Source: Ignavibacteriales bacterium (GTDB lineage: Bacteria > Bacteroidota > Ignavibacteria > Ignavibacteriales > Ignavibacteriaceae). Taken from it: DNA of 64,000 nt. A model generated the notes under the pieces. It did not search any database. It saw only the letters and a list, made by a program, of their open reading frames with translations, and had not been told where the DNA came from. Both the position numbers and the translations under genes were made by a program. This document shows, piece after piece, positions 38,569-47,314 of the stretch (position 1 is its first letter; each line of letters opens with the position of its first letter). The stretch spans positions 1 to 64,000 of the forward strand of contig JADJNX010000023.1 of NCBI GenBank assembly GCA_016714125.1, in the 5' to 3' direction.

Positions 38569-40302
38569 ATGAAAACAGTTACTTTCTTTATATTTTTTTT
38601 CACACTTCTGGCAGGTGTTTCATCTGCACAATTTGTGAATGGTCAGGCTGCTGAAGGAGTCCTTGGACAGCTCGACTATATTACCCCAACGAGCGGTGTT
38701 GCAATCAACAAATTTAACGGACCAAATGGTGTGTTATTTGACAGCAGAAACGGAAAAATCTGGGTTGCTGACAGAGGCAACCATAGAGTTCTTCGTTTTT
38801 CATCAACAAATGCCTACATAAATGGTGGTGATGCAGAACTTGTTATTGGTCAACCTGACTTCACAACCAACACTTCAGGTCTTTCTGCAACCAAAATGAA
38901 CAACCCTATCTGTGTTGTTATCGATGGTAACGGAACCCTCTGGGTTAGTGAATATGGTAATAACCGTGTTACAAGATGGGACGATCCTGATAACCTGGTT
39001 AACGGTGACACCGCTGATGGTGTTCTTGGTCAACCCGATTTTGTAACAAATTCAGCAGCTACCAGCCAAAACAAGTTCAGCGGCCCTGCTGGTATTTTTG
39101 TTGAAGCAAATTGTACTCTTTGGGTGAGCAACTTTAATATTCACAGACTGCTTCGTTTCCAAAACGCTGCTACTCTGCCAAACGGCTCAAATGCCGATCT
39201 TGTAATTGGCCAACCTGATTTTGTTACCGGAACCACCGGACTCTCAGCAACCAAAATGAACAACACCAATGGAGTTTATGTTGACTGGCTCGGAAACCTT
39301 TGGGTAAGTGAATATACCAACAGAAGAGTTCTAAAATTTAATAATGCCTCAACACTTGTAAATGGCGACACAGCAGATGTTGTATTGGGTCAACCTGATT
39401 TTATTACAAATACCTCTAACACAACTCAAAATGGAATGGGCAATGTTAGATGGTTAACCGGTGATGTCAATGGTAATCTTTATGTGGTTCAGGAATCAAA
39501 CAACCGTATTTCAGTATTCCTTCAGGCTGCTACCCTCGCAAATGGAGCAAATGCCGATTATGTAATTGGTCAGCCTGATTTTACAACAGGAACCGGTCTT
39601 AATCCTCCAACACAAAATTCATTAAGAACCCCCAGAGGTGCTTCAGTTGACAACACAGGTAAAAAACTTTGGGTCACCGATTGGGCAAACAACCGCGTTT
39701 TAAGATATGACATCTCCTCTCTTGTTCCTGTTGAACTCTCTTCATTTTCTGCTTCAGTGACCTTAAACAATGTTGAATTAAACTGGACAACAGCAACTGA
39801 AACAAATAACTTCGGTTTTTCGATTGAAAGAAGAAGTGAGGATTCTGAATTTGAAGAAATTGGTTTTGTAAAAGGAAATGGTACTTCCACATTGATAAAT
39901 TCCTATTCATTTATCGATTCAAAACCATTGTCTGGTGTTGTTTATTATCGTCTAAAACAAATTGACCTTGACGGTTCAATAAACTATTCGAATGAAGTTT
40001 TAGCCGACAATACAGGTCTGATCGAAGGCTTCCGCCTTTTGGGTAACTATCCAAATCCGTTTAATCCATCAACCACTATTTCATTTACTCTCGTTGAGAA
40101 AGAAAATGTAAGAGTTTTGGTACGGGATATACTTGGTAGTGAAGTGGTCGAAATTTTTAAAGGCATCGCTGCCCCGGGAATCAACAGATTACAGTGGAAC
40201 GGCACAAATTTTTTGGGTCAGACTGTTAACTCAGGAGTCTATTTTTATACCATCGAAGTGAACAACAAAGTTTACTCCGGCAAAATGATCTTAAACAAAT
40301 AG
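38569..40302 (+). CDS. Secreted NHL-repeat propeller protein with T9SS sorting domain
   Basis: 577 residues. Signal peptide MKTVTFFIFFFTLLAGVSSA. Six NHL-like repeats between residues 25 and 385 (LGQPDFxTN...GL..TKMNNPxGVxVDxxGNLWVSExxNNRVLRF). Then the VELSSFSA module with NNVELNWTTATETNNFGFSIER and YYRLKQIDLDG, and the sorting domain with GNYPNPFNPSTTISF ending VYSGKMILNK. Under the LacI-type promoter. Likely binds carbohydrate or protein at the surface; no catalytic motif is visible. Confidence 0.9.
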   Translation: MKTVTFFIFFFTLLAGVSSAQFVNGQAAEGVLGQLDYITPTSGVAINKFNGPNGVLFDSRNGKIWVADRGNHRVLRFSSTNAYINGGDAELVIGQPDFTTNTSGLSATKMNNPICVVIDGNGTLWVSEYGNNRVTRWDDPDNLVNGDTADGVLGQPDFVTNSAATSQNKFSGPAGIFVEANCTLWVSNFNIHRLLRFQNAATLPNGSNADLVIGQPDFVTGTTGLSATKMNNTNGVYVDWLGNLWVSEYTNRRVLKFNNASTLVNGDTADVVLGQPDFITNTSNTTQNGMGNVRWLTGDVNGNLYVVQESNNRISVFLQAATLANGANADYVIGQPDFTTGTGLNPPTQNSLRTPRGASVDNTGKKLWVTDWANNRVLRYDISSLVPVELSSFSASVTLNNVELNWTTATETNNFGFSIERRSEDSEFEEIGFVKGNGTSTLINSYSFIDSKPLSGVVYYRLKQIDLDGSINYSNEVLADNTGLIEGFRLLGNYPNPFNPSTTISFTLVEKENVRVLVRDILGSEVVEIFKGIAAPGINRLQWNGTNFLGQTVNSGVYFYTIEVNNKVYSGKMILNK

Positions 40303-40310
40303 GCAACAAA

Positions 40311-42090
40311 ATGAGAATATTAACAAAAGTTTTTCCTGGTTACACTCCTGCTATCAGGAAGTTTCTATTTACATGCGCAGGATTATATCTTCTTTTCGGA
40401 CAGTGATATACCAAACTACTATGACCCAAGTTACCTTCAGGTAACTGCTCCAAGTGAACTCCTGTCTGTTAACGGAGTGAAATTCCCCGTGGTAACCGAT
40501 ACTTTTTATGCAGGTACCAACGGTCTGAAACTTCTTTACAAATCAGTTACCGGTGGCGATTGGGCAGCAGCAGTTGCAGCCCCCGGTTGGCCCGGAAGAG
40601 ATGCCACACTTAAGGATTCCATTGTCTTTATGGTCTATTCCCCCGTGGCTGTTAATGCCTCTGATCTTCCTTCAATCTTTGTGGAAGATCTTTCAAATCA
40701 AAGGTCAACCAAAATTCCGCTTGCTCAGTATAACCCTTTGGGAATCCCTGCGGGAACATGGACTAAACTTTGGCTCCCGGTGGACACACTAAAACGGAAT
40801 CCGGGAAACTGTGATCTTACCAGAGTTAAGACAATTTTCTATTGCCAGTCAGTAGCTGATGGAATTTCTCGCACTCTCTTCCTTGATGATATAAAGATGA
40901 CCGGCGGAGCTTCGATCTATGATTACAACTACATAGTTGTGCTTGGGTCTTCAACATCCGCCGGCACGGGTGCAAATCCTCCCGATAGCGCTTATGTCAA
41001 CAGGTTAAGAAAACATATAACAAGTCTTGATACTACATACAAAGTATTAAACCTTGCGGTTGGAGGATACACCTCTTATCATGTGATGCCAACCGGTTTT
41101 GTTCCTCCGGGCGGAAGGCCAACTCCAAGAATAACCAATAACATCAGTTATGCCCTGGAATACAATCCAAAAGCCATCTTCATTAATCTTCCGTCAAATG
41201 ATGCGGCAAGTGGATATCCAATCATTGAACAGATCGCCAATTTCGATACCTTGGTGGCAGTGGCAACCAGGAATAATGTAAAACTTTGGATCACCACAAC
41301 TCAACCAAGGAATCTTTCAGATCAGTCACAGCTTAATTTGTTGATCGCTATGAAGGATTCTGTTTACTCCCGTTATGGTACCTATGCAGTCGATTTCTGG
41401 ACAACACTTGCGCAACCAAATGGATTTATCGTTCCTGAATACAACTCGGGTGACGGCATCCATTTAAATAATGCCGGTCATCGGCTTATCTATGAAAGAG
41501 CGATAGAGGCTATCCTGCCAATGTTCATCCCGGTGGAACTGGTGAGTTTCATTGCCACGAGATCAAAATCGGATGTTGTTCTTCAATGGATCACGGGTAC
41601 AGAAACAAACAGTTATGGATTTGAAGTGCAAAGAAGTTTAAACAAGACTGATTTTGAGACTATTGGATTTGTTGAAGGTTCCGGAACCACAGTTTCACAG
41701 TCAAGTTACAGTTATACCGACGGCTCTGCTCAAAAAGATGTAAGTTACTTTTATCGATTAAGGCAGATTGACTATGACGGTTCAAGTTCATATTCAAGTC
41801 TTGTTGAAGTGGAGGCAGAATCTCCCGTGGGGTTTTTTCTTTTTCAAAACTATCCCAATCCGTTTAATCCGGTAACAACGGTTTCTTTCACTCTGAAAGA
41901 AGCCACAAAAGCTGAATTGAAACTTTATGATATGACGGGAAGAGAAATTATTGAGATATTTTCGGGTGATCTTTCGCAGGGATATCACAAAATGCAAATT
42001 GATGGCTCAAAGCTGGCTTCAGGTGTATATACTTGCCGACTTGCAGCCGGAGAGTTTTCTTCATCTATAAAACTCACTCTCTTGAAGTAA
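40311..42090 (+). CDS. Secreted SGNH/GDSL hydrolase with T9SS sorting domain (frameshifted)
   Basis: Second gene of the LacI-controlled operon, 8 bp after the NHL gene. Starting at ATG 40311 and restoring one T near 40335, the signal peptide reads FFLVTLLLSGSFYLHAQDYIF. A jelly-roll-like domain follows, then the SGNH domain: block I VVLGSSTSAGTGANPPDS (Ser nucleophile), block II NLAVGGYTSYH, block III NLPSNDAASG, and block V SGDGIHLNNAGH (Asp-His). The VELVSFIA module and a sorting domain with QNYPNPFNPVTTVSF close the protein, about 592 residues. Probably a carbohydrate esterase acting outside the cell. Confidence 0.88.
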
Positions 42091-42115
42091 TAAACGGTTA
42101 CACAAGAGTCTTTTA

Positions 42116-42148
42116 GGGGCCGGCTTTACCCAAACCGGTCCCTTTTTT
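42116..42148 (+). terminator. Rho-independent terminator after the SGNH gene
   Basis: GGGGCCGG (42116-42123) pairs with CCGGTCCC (42135-42142), followed by TTTTTT. It ends the two-gene operon and overlaps the stop codon of the convergent LacI gene. Confidence 0.88.
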
Positions 42149-43172
42149 ATTTGCTTCTGTCCAGTAAAGAAGATTCTCTGATCCTTAATTCAGGGTCTAT
42201 TATTAGCTGTTTGGGTATATCCTCAATCCTCTTTTCACTAATCATCTCCATTATCATTTCAAACGCCTTCTGCCCAAAAAGTGAAGTGTTGAGATACACA
42301 GAACTTAATGACGGTCTGGTCATCTGTGCAAACTCAATATCATCAAATCCACATATTTCAACATCTTCAGGTATTTTCATACCGTAACGGTGCATCCAGT
42401 TTAATGCGCCGAGTGCCATTGCATCATTTGAGGCAAAAATAGCAGAAATATCTTTCCTTTTCAAAAACAGTCCCTGAACAGCATTGTAACCTGATATCTG
42501 TCGGAAAGTACCTTCAAGAATTTCGACATCATTCTTTTTTATTCCAAATTTACGCACTGCTGAAAGAAACCCTTCTGTTCGTTCAATCGCATCTATGTTT
42601 CCTTCCTCCCCTTTTATCAAAGCGATTTTCCTGTTCCCCTGCGTTATCAGATGTTCTGTTGCCATAAAGGCACCGCTAAAATTATCCAATACCAGATCAA
42701 CATGCTCCCGATATTTCACAAATCTGCTCAGAACGATGTTTGGCAGTTTAGGAAACCTTCGTGCCATCTCCTTTTTTATTCCCTCAATATGATACATAAG
42801 GATTAACCCGTCAATTTTTGTGCTTAGTTTTTTCACCGTTGTAAAAAACTCTTCCGGTGAACCTTTTTGACCGGCGACAACAATATCATATCCTCTTGCC
42901 TCGGCAAGTGCTTGAATTGAATAAATGAATTCCGAAAAAAGATTACCGTATAACACAGGCAATATTATTCCAATTGTCTCCTGTTTTCCTCCACTAAGAC
43001 CACGAGCTGATGCGCTTGGTGAAAAATTGAGCTTTTTTGCCACTTCCAGGACATGTGCCACTGTCTTATCCGTGACAAGTGAACTTTTGTTAAACACCCT
43101 AGACACCGTGGCAATCGAGACCCTGGCTATCCGCGCAACATCATAAATGGTTGATTCTTTTTCTTTTTTCAT
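42147..43172 (-). CDS. LacI-family transcriptional regulator
   Basis: 341 residues. HTH at residues 8-30 (TIYDVARIARVSIATVSRVFN) followed by the hinge LNFSPSASARGLSGGK. The effector domain has the periplasmic-binding-like pattern TIGIILPVLYGNLFSEFIYSI, EHLITQGNRKIALI, AIFASNDAMALGALNWMHRYG and EICGFDDIEFAQMTRPSLSSV. It faces the operon whose promoter carries two LacI-type palindromes, and an imperfect copy lies before its own start, so it probably represses both. The inducer, likely a sugar, is unknown. Confidence 0.93.
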   Translation of the reverse strand: MKKEKESTIYDVARIARVSIATVSRVFNKSSLVTDKTVAHVLEVAKKLNFSPSASARGLSGGKQETIGIILPVLYGNLFSEFIYSIQALAEARGYDIVVAGQKGSPEEFFTTVKKLSTKIDGLILMYHIEGIKKEMARRFPKLPNIVLSRFVKYREHVDLVLDNFSGAFMATEHLITQGNRKIALIKGEEGNIDAIERTEGFLSAVRKFGIKKNDVEILEGTFRQISGYNAVQGLFLKRKDISAIFASNDAMALGALNWMHRYGMKIPEDVEICGFDDIEFAQMTRPSLSSVYLNTSLFGQKAFEMIMEMISEKRIEDIPKQLIIDPELRIRESSLLDRSK

Positions 43173-43188
43173 TCTTCATCATTTTTTC

Positions 43189-43202
43189 TGAAAGCGGTTA
43201 CA
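43189..43202. promoter_or_regulatory. Operator-like site before the lacI-type gene
   Basis: TGTAACCGCTTTCA on the minus strand matches TGTAAGCGCTTACA at twelve of fourteen positions. It is 17 bp upstream of the ATG and suggests autoregulation. Confidence 0.6.
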
Positions 43203-43265
43203 ATTTAATATTTTTTTTAGAATATTCATCTCCTTTATGGAATCCGTTCAAATGGGGTTTAAAAC

Positions 43266-43303
43266 AAAAAAAAAGCTGCCACCAATTCTGATGACAGCTT
43301 TTT
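43266..43303 (-). terminator. Rho-independent terminator after the FG-GAP gene
   Basis: On the minus strand AAAGCTGTCA pairs with TGGCAGCTTT (one G-U), followed by at least eight T. A nearly identical hairpin ends the aminotransferase gene at 45418. Confidence 0.85.
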
Positions 43304-43316
43304 GAAATAGATATAT

Positions 43317-44852
43317 CTACTTGAGCAACTGTAGTTTTACTCTCTCTTTTTTTACCTCTGTGCCTGATGTCAGGGTGATCTCTGCAAAATATACTCCGGA
43401 TGCTCTGTTCTGTGAACCGAGGTTGATCTCTTCTTCATAACTTCCGGGAGATATCTCTCCGAGTTCCCGTTTTTCAATCAGTTCTCCTGATACACTAACT
43501 ATTGAAAGTGACACTAAACCCGTTGTAGTAAGTGTGTACTTTATTTTTGTTGTTGGATTAAAAGGGTTGGGATAGGCCTCAACCTTCAAAGATGATGGAA
43601 CTGATGCGGGATTTTCTTCCTGAACAGACACCAGATTCCTGTCTCCTGCTACTATTACTGCATAACCGTAACCTGATGAATAACCTTCATAATCATATAC
43701 AAGTGCAAGATCATCCACACCGTCTCCTGTTACATCACCCACAAACCCCCGCCCTGTGGCTCCAGAATACTTTTTATCTGCTGTATTATCATTATTGTGT
43801 GCCCCACCCAGCCACAACCATTGTGAATCATTACCAGCATTAAGCATCAAATCCTGTATCCCATCTCCGTTTACATCACCCACATCCATTTTAAGTCCAG
43901 GAAGTCCTCCTGCTAACTGTGTGTTTAACCCCCTGTATGCAGTTGGAAACTCATTTGGTGGATACCCACCACTGTTAACCATCTTACCATAGAAGTAGAG
44001 ATATTGTCCATTGTTTGGATTAAGCCAGTCATCTTTACCATCTCCGTTAAAATCTGCAATTAATTTTGAAGTATTTGTTAGTTCGTTACCTATTTTACCT
44101 GTAATATCTTGTTGGTAACTGAACCTCTCTGTTAAACTAAAGTCAGGATCACCATAAATTACATTATATCGTGATTTGGTATAATCACCTGAGGGATGAT
44201 GCATTGTAATCCATAGATCACTACATCCATCTCCATTCAAGTCTCCAAAGTTTAAATTTCCACCCATTTTTAGATTAAATAACTCACCGGCATATCTTTG
44301 TTTGGGTACACCCGTGAACTTTGCACCTGTTTCATAAAAATAGAGAGTATCATTGGGCCATTGTCCGTACCAAAAGGCAAGTTCCTCGATACCATCTCCA
44401 TTCATATCTATTCGAGATCCCGCACCATCAACAATTTTTCCGGTTGCAGTTGATGGAACCGGAAATTGAATAAGGTAATCAGGAATTGTGTCCAACAAAG
44501 GTCCTCCAAAATAAACCGCCAGGTGGCTTGCTTCAACATATGGAAAAGTAACAATGTCTCGATGCCCGTCTCCATTAATATCAATTGTTACTACATTTAA
44601 AAAAGTCCTCACCTCCCAAAATGGTATTGTGTCCATTAATGGTCCACCGGGGAAGATTTTTGCATAATTCTGGTTTTCTTCGAGACTAATTATCAGAATA
44701 TCATTATATCCATCTCCATTCTGATCGTCACAAACACGAAATGGAGTATTTTGATGCCATCCCCATTTTACAAAAACAATTGAATCCAACTGTGAATAAC
44801 CGGTGGTGCAAAGCACCACCGTTATAATGATTGATTTAATGTAGTTCTTCAT
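43317..44852 (-). CDS. Secreted FG-GAP/VCBS repeat protein with T9SS sorting domain
   Basis: 511 residues. Signal peptide MKNYIKSIIITVVLCTTGYS. Seven or more calcium-loop repeats of DxNGDGxxD type: DDQNGDGYNDILII, DINGDGHRDIV, DMNGDGIEELAFW, DLNGDGCSDLWI, DFNGDGKDDWL, DVNGDGIQDLML, DVTGDGVDDLALV. These form an FG-GAP propeller as in integrin alpha chains. Sorting domain with EAYPNPFNPTTKIKY, ending VKKERVKLQLLK. A GGAG lies 9 bp before the ATG. Probably a calcium-stabilised surface binding protein. Confidence 0.9.
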   Translation of the reverse strand: MKNYIKSIIITVVLCTTGYSQLDSIVFVKWGWHQNTPFRVCDDQNGDGYNDILIISLEENQNYAKIFPGGPLMDTIPFWEVRTFLNVVTIDINGDGHRDIVTFPYVEASHLAVYFGGPLLDTIPDYLIQFPVPSTATGKIVDGAGSRIDMNGDGIEELAFWYGQWPNDTLYFYETGAKFTGVPKQRYAGELFNLKMGGNLNFGDLNGDGCSDLWITMHHPSGDYTKSRYNVIYGDPDFSLTERFSYQQDITGKIGNELTNTSKLIADFNGDGKDDWLNPNNGQYLYFYGKMVNSGGYPPNEFPTAYRGLNTQLAGGLPGLKMDVGDVNGDGIQDLMLNAGNDSQWLWLGGAHNNDNTADKKYSGATGRGFVGDVTGDGVDDLALVYDYEGYSSGYGYAVIVAGDRNLVSVQEENPASVPSSLKVEAYPNPFNPTTKIKYTLTTTGLVSLSIVSVSGELIEKRELGEISPGSYEEEINLGSQNRASGVYFAEITLTSGTEVKKERVKLQLLK

Positions 44853-44864
44853 CTTTAGAACTCC

Positions 44865-44978
44865 TTATTTCGCCAACATAAGTTTTATGGTATTCTTAAA
44901 GTGTGTGCCACTTTCAAGACTTTTTGCATCAAGTGTCAGAATATATACACCACTTGAATTGCTTGTACATTTAAAAGT
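44865..44978 (-). pseudogene. Orphan fragment of a T9SS sorting domain
   Basis: In one frame the last 37 codons before a TAA at 44865 read SNSSGVYILTLDAKSLESG and end HFKNTIKLMLAK, the terminal half of a type A sorting domain. A TGA stands immediately upstream and no NPFNP or body precedes it. It lies 12 bp before the FG-GAP gene start. Best explained as the tail of a deleted cargo gene. Confidence 0.7.
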
Positions 44979-45107
44979 TCATTGTTATAAATTCTAAATT
45001 TTTTTGTTGTTAATATTAGCAAGATTCCCGGTAAAATAAAATACAAATTAGACTGTAAGACATTTACCGATTCGTTGTTTTTGCGCTTTTTGGGTGGGAG
45101 GAGAGAC

Positions 45108-45167
45108 ATGAAAAATGAGAGGTTACCCCTGTTACACCCTGAAAAGGTTAAAATCTTAATGACTTGA
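45108..45167 (+). CDS. Possible 19-residue micro-ORF
   Basis: ATG at 45108 with GGGAGGAG 5 bp upstream, the strongest Shine-Dalgarno-like sequence seen in the window. It encodes MKNERLPLLHPEKVKILMT and its stop overlaps the first base-pairs of a terminator hairpin. It lies alone in a 500-bp gap. It could be a small peptide or a short regulatory RNA; the evidence is only the three signals in a row. Confidence 0.35.
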   Translation: MKNERLPLLHPEKVKILMT

Positions 45168-45193
45168 AGAGAATTTATACTCTTCTTTTTTTT
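45166..45193 (+). terminator. Terminator following the micro-ORF
   Basis: GAAGAG, loop AATTTATA, CTCTTC, then eight T. Plus-strand orientation with no annotated upstream gene other than the micro-ORF. Confidence 0.7.
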
Positions 45194-45350
45194 AGTATGT
45201 TATATTTCCGACTTCTCCAATAAATAAGTTGTCAATGACCTGTTCTCAAATAGTGAAATTAACATTTAAAGTCAATAGGTATATAAAATATTTTACAATA
45301 ATTTAATATACGGACACGTATAGGGAAAAACGAGGCTCTTAATAAAATAG

Positions 45351-45400
45351 AGCCATCCGCGTTTATCCGCCTTATCCGTTTTATCCGCGTTCCATTCCTC
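45351..45400. repeat. CCGCGTTTATCCGCCTTATCCG repeat
   Basis: Four ATCCG(C) units; the reverse complement of the CGGATAAACGCGGAT family at 7020-7040. A hairpin GGCTCT/AGAGCC stands at its left edge. Confidence 0.65.
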
Positions 45401-45417
45401 TTTCAACTCACACTTCG

Positions 45418-45454
45418 CAAAAAAAAAGCTGCCACCATTTCTGTTGACAGCTTT
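45418..45454 (-). terminator. Rho-independent terminator after the aminotransferase operon
   Basis: On the minus strand AAAGCTGTCA pairs with TGGCAGCTTT (one wobble), followed by a run of T. It ends the three-gene WbpB/D/E-type operon. Confidence 0.85.
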
Positions 45455-45507
45455 AAATTTTTAACGATCTGAGTTATAAGTCAGAAGTCAAAATACTTTC
45501 TGATCAA

Positions 45508-46722
45508 CTATTTGTTCATACAATCGCAGTGACCGCATTCCATTGGAAGATTGTCAGATGTTTTGATGAACTCTGCAATGGATGCAACTACATATTCCAT
45601 CATTTCCTTTGTGAGTTCAGGATAGATTGGAATAGCAAATGAATCAGTTGCGGCACAGTTTGCGACAGGGTAATCCTCATCTTTTAGATTGAGATGTGCA
45701 AAACACTCCTGGCGGTGGAATGGAACAGGATAATAAACTTCGTTGCCAATTCCCTTTTCAGTAAGGAATGCTCTCAATGCATTTCTTCTCTCAACACGGA
45801 GCACATACTGGTTATAGATGTGGTAATTTACCAATCCTGGACCTTCATAAACCGCTTTTGGAATAAGAACTTTGTTTTTGTCGTCAAATTTGATTCTGCC
45901 GGTTTCTTCTGCGAGACCAGCTTCAATCAGCAGTTTTGTATAATAAGCTGCGTTTTCGCGTCTTTTTGCTGACCAGTCGTTCAAATGTGGAAGTTTTACG
46001 GAGAGAACAGCAGCCTGGATTGAATCCAAACGGAAGTTGCCACCAATTACTTTGTGGTAATATTTTGGTTTTCCACCATGAACTCTCATGATTCTGATCA
46101 TGTCAATCAGTTCATCATCGTTGGTGACAACAAGTCCACCATCGCCAAAACAACCGAGGTTTTTGCTTGGGAAAAATGAGAAACAGCCGATATCACCGAT
46201 ATTTCCAACTTGTCTTCCATCTTTATACTGTACTGAGATTGCCTGGGCACCATCTTCAATTACACGAAGATTGTGTTTTTTTGCAATTGCCATAATCGGT
46301 TCCATGTCGGCTGACTGACCGTAGAGATGTACCGGAATAATAGCTTTAGTTTTTGAAGTGATTTTTGCTTCAATCTGAGCTGAGTCGATGTTAAAAGTTA
46401 CAGGATCGGAATCAACCAATACAGGAACTGCATTTAATCTGGCAACAACTCCTGCTGTTGCAAAAAATGAATATGTTGGCATGATAACTTCATCATCTTT
46501 TCCAACACCAATTGCCATAAGAGCAAGCAGAAGGGCATCTGTTCCTGATGAAACACCCACAGCATATTTACTGCCGAGGAATTGAGCCATTTCTTCTTCC
46601 ATTTTTTTAACGGCAGGTCCCATGATGTAAGCAGTTGATTCGGCAACGCCGATAAGAGCAGCATCCAATTCATCTTTCATGGAAAGATACTGCGATTTAA
46701 GATCTAACAATGGTACTTTCAT
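45508..46722 (-). CDS. DegT/DnrJ/EryC1 aminotransferase, WbpE-like
   Basis: 404 residues. PLP-dependent sugar aminotransferase, here probably installing the 3-amino group on a UDP-GlcNAc uronate. Start KVPLLDLKSQYLSM and then GVSSGTDALLLALMAIGVGKDDEVIMPTYSFFATAG, DGAQAI, and the PLP lysine in FSFFPSKNLGCFGDGG. It ends in an unusual ECGHCDCMNK tail with four potential metal-binding residues. The acetyltransferase gene ends 1 bp upstream, and the oxidoreductase precedes that, the order of wbpB-wbpD-wbpE. Confidence 0.9.
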   Translation of the reverse strand: MKVPLLDLKSQYLSMKDELDAALIGVAESTAYIMGPAVKKMEEEMAQFLGSKYAVGVSSGTDALLLALMAIGVGKDDEVIMPTYSFFATAGVVARLNAVPVLVDSDPVTFNIDSAQIEAKITSKTKAIIPVHLYGQSADMEPIMAIAKKHNLRVIEDGAQAISVQYKDGRQVGNIGDIGCFSFFPSKNLGCFGDGGLVVTNDDELIDMIRIMRVHGGKPKYYHKVIGGNFRLDSIQAAVLSVKLPHLNDWSAKRRENAAYYTKLLIEAGLAEETGRIKFDDKNKVLIPKAVYEGPGLVNYHIYNQYVLRVERRNALRAFLTEKGIGNEVYYPVPFHRQECFAHLNLKDEDYPVANCAATDSFAIPIYPELTKEMMEYVVASIAEFIKTSDNLPMECGHCDCMNK

Positions 46723-46723
46723 A

Positions 46724-47314
46724 TTACTCTACTTCTTTCACTATGTCATTTTCAAATTTATATTTTTTACCCGATTTTTCGCAGAAGGCTTCGCCATTTT
46801 CATCAAATTTTAATCTGACGCCGGCTTCGCTCATCCATCCGATAATTCTTGCAGGATTTCCCACAACAAGTGCAAAGTCAGGAATGTCTTTTGTGACTAC
46901 ACTTCCTGCACCCACAAATGCGAATCTACCAATTGTATTTCCACAAACGATTGTTGAATTTGCACCAAGTGATGCACCTTCTTTAACAAGGGTCTTCAGA
47001 TAATATTTTGCACCTACCTGTGGATATTTGCTTCTTGGGTCGAATATATTTGTGAACACCATTGAAGGACCACAAAAAACATAATCTTCGAGGGTTACAC
47101 CTTCATAAACGGATACATTATTTTGTATTTTAACAAAATTGCCAATTGTTACATTATTTCCAACATTTACGTTCTGTCCGAGAATAACATTATTTCCAAT
47201 TTTGGAACCGCCTTGGACATGAGAAAAATGCCAGACTTTTGTATTGAAACCGAGTTCAACACCATCATCGACAACTGCATATTGATTTACATAGGGGGGT
47301 TTATTTTCACTCAT
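46724..47314 (-). CDS. Left-handed beta-helix acetyltransferase, WbpD/WlbB-like
   Basis: 196 residues. Hexapeptide repeats run through it (VVDDGVELGFNTKVWHFSHVQGGSKIGNNVILGQNVNVGNNVTIGNFVKIQNNVSV). YEGVTLEDYVFCGPSMVFTN and ARIIGWMSEAG are typical of UDP-2-acetamido-3-amino-2,3-dideoxyglucuronate N-acetyltransferases. Its ATG overlaps the stop of the oxidoreductase. It would N-acetylate the amine made by the downstream aminotransferase. Confidence 0.9.
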   Translation of the reverse strand: MSENKPPYVNQYAVVDDGVELGFNTKVWHFSHVQGGSKIGNNVILGQNVNVGNNVTIGNFVKIQNNVSVYEGVTLEDYVFCGPSMVFTNIFDPRSKYPQVGAKYYLKTLVKEGASLGANSTIVCGNTIGRFAFVGAGSVVTKDIPDFALVVGNPARIIGWMSEAGVRLKFDENGEAFCEKSGKKYKFENDIVKEVE

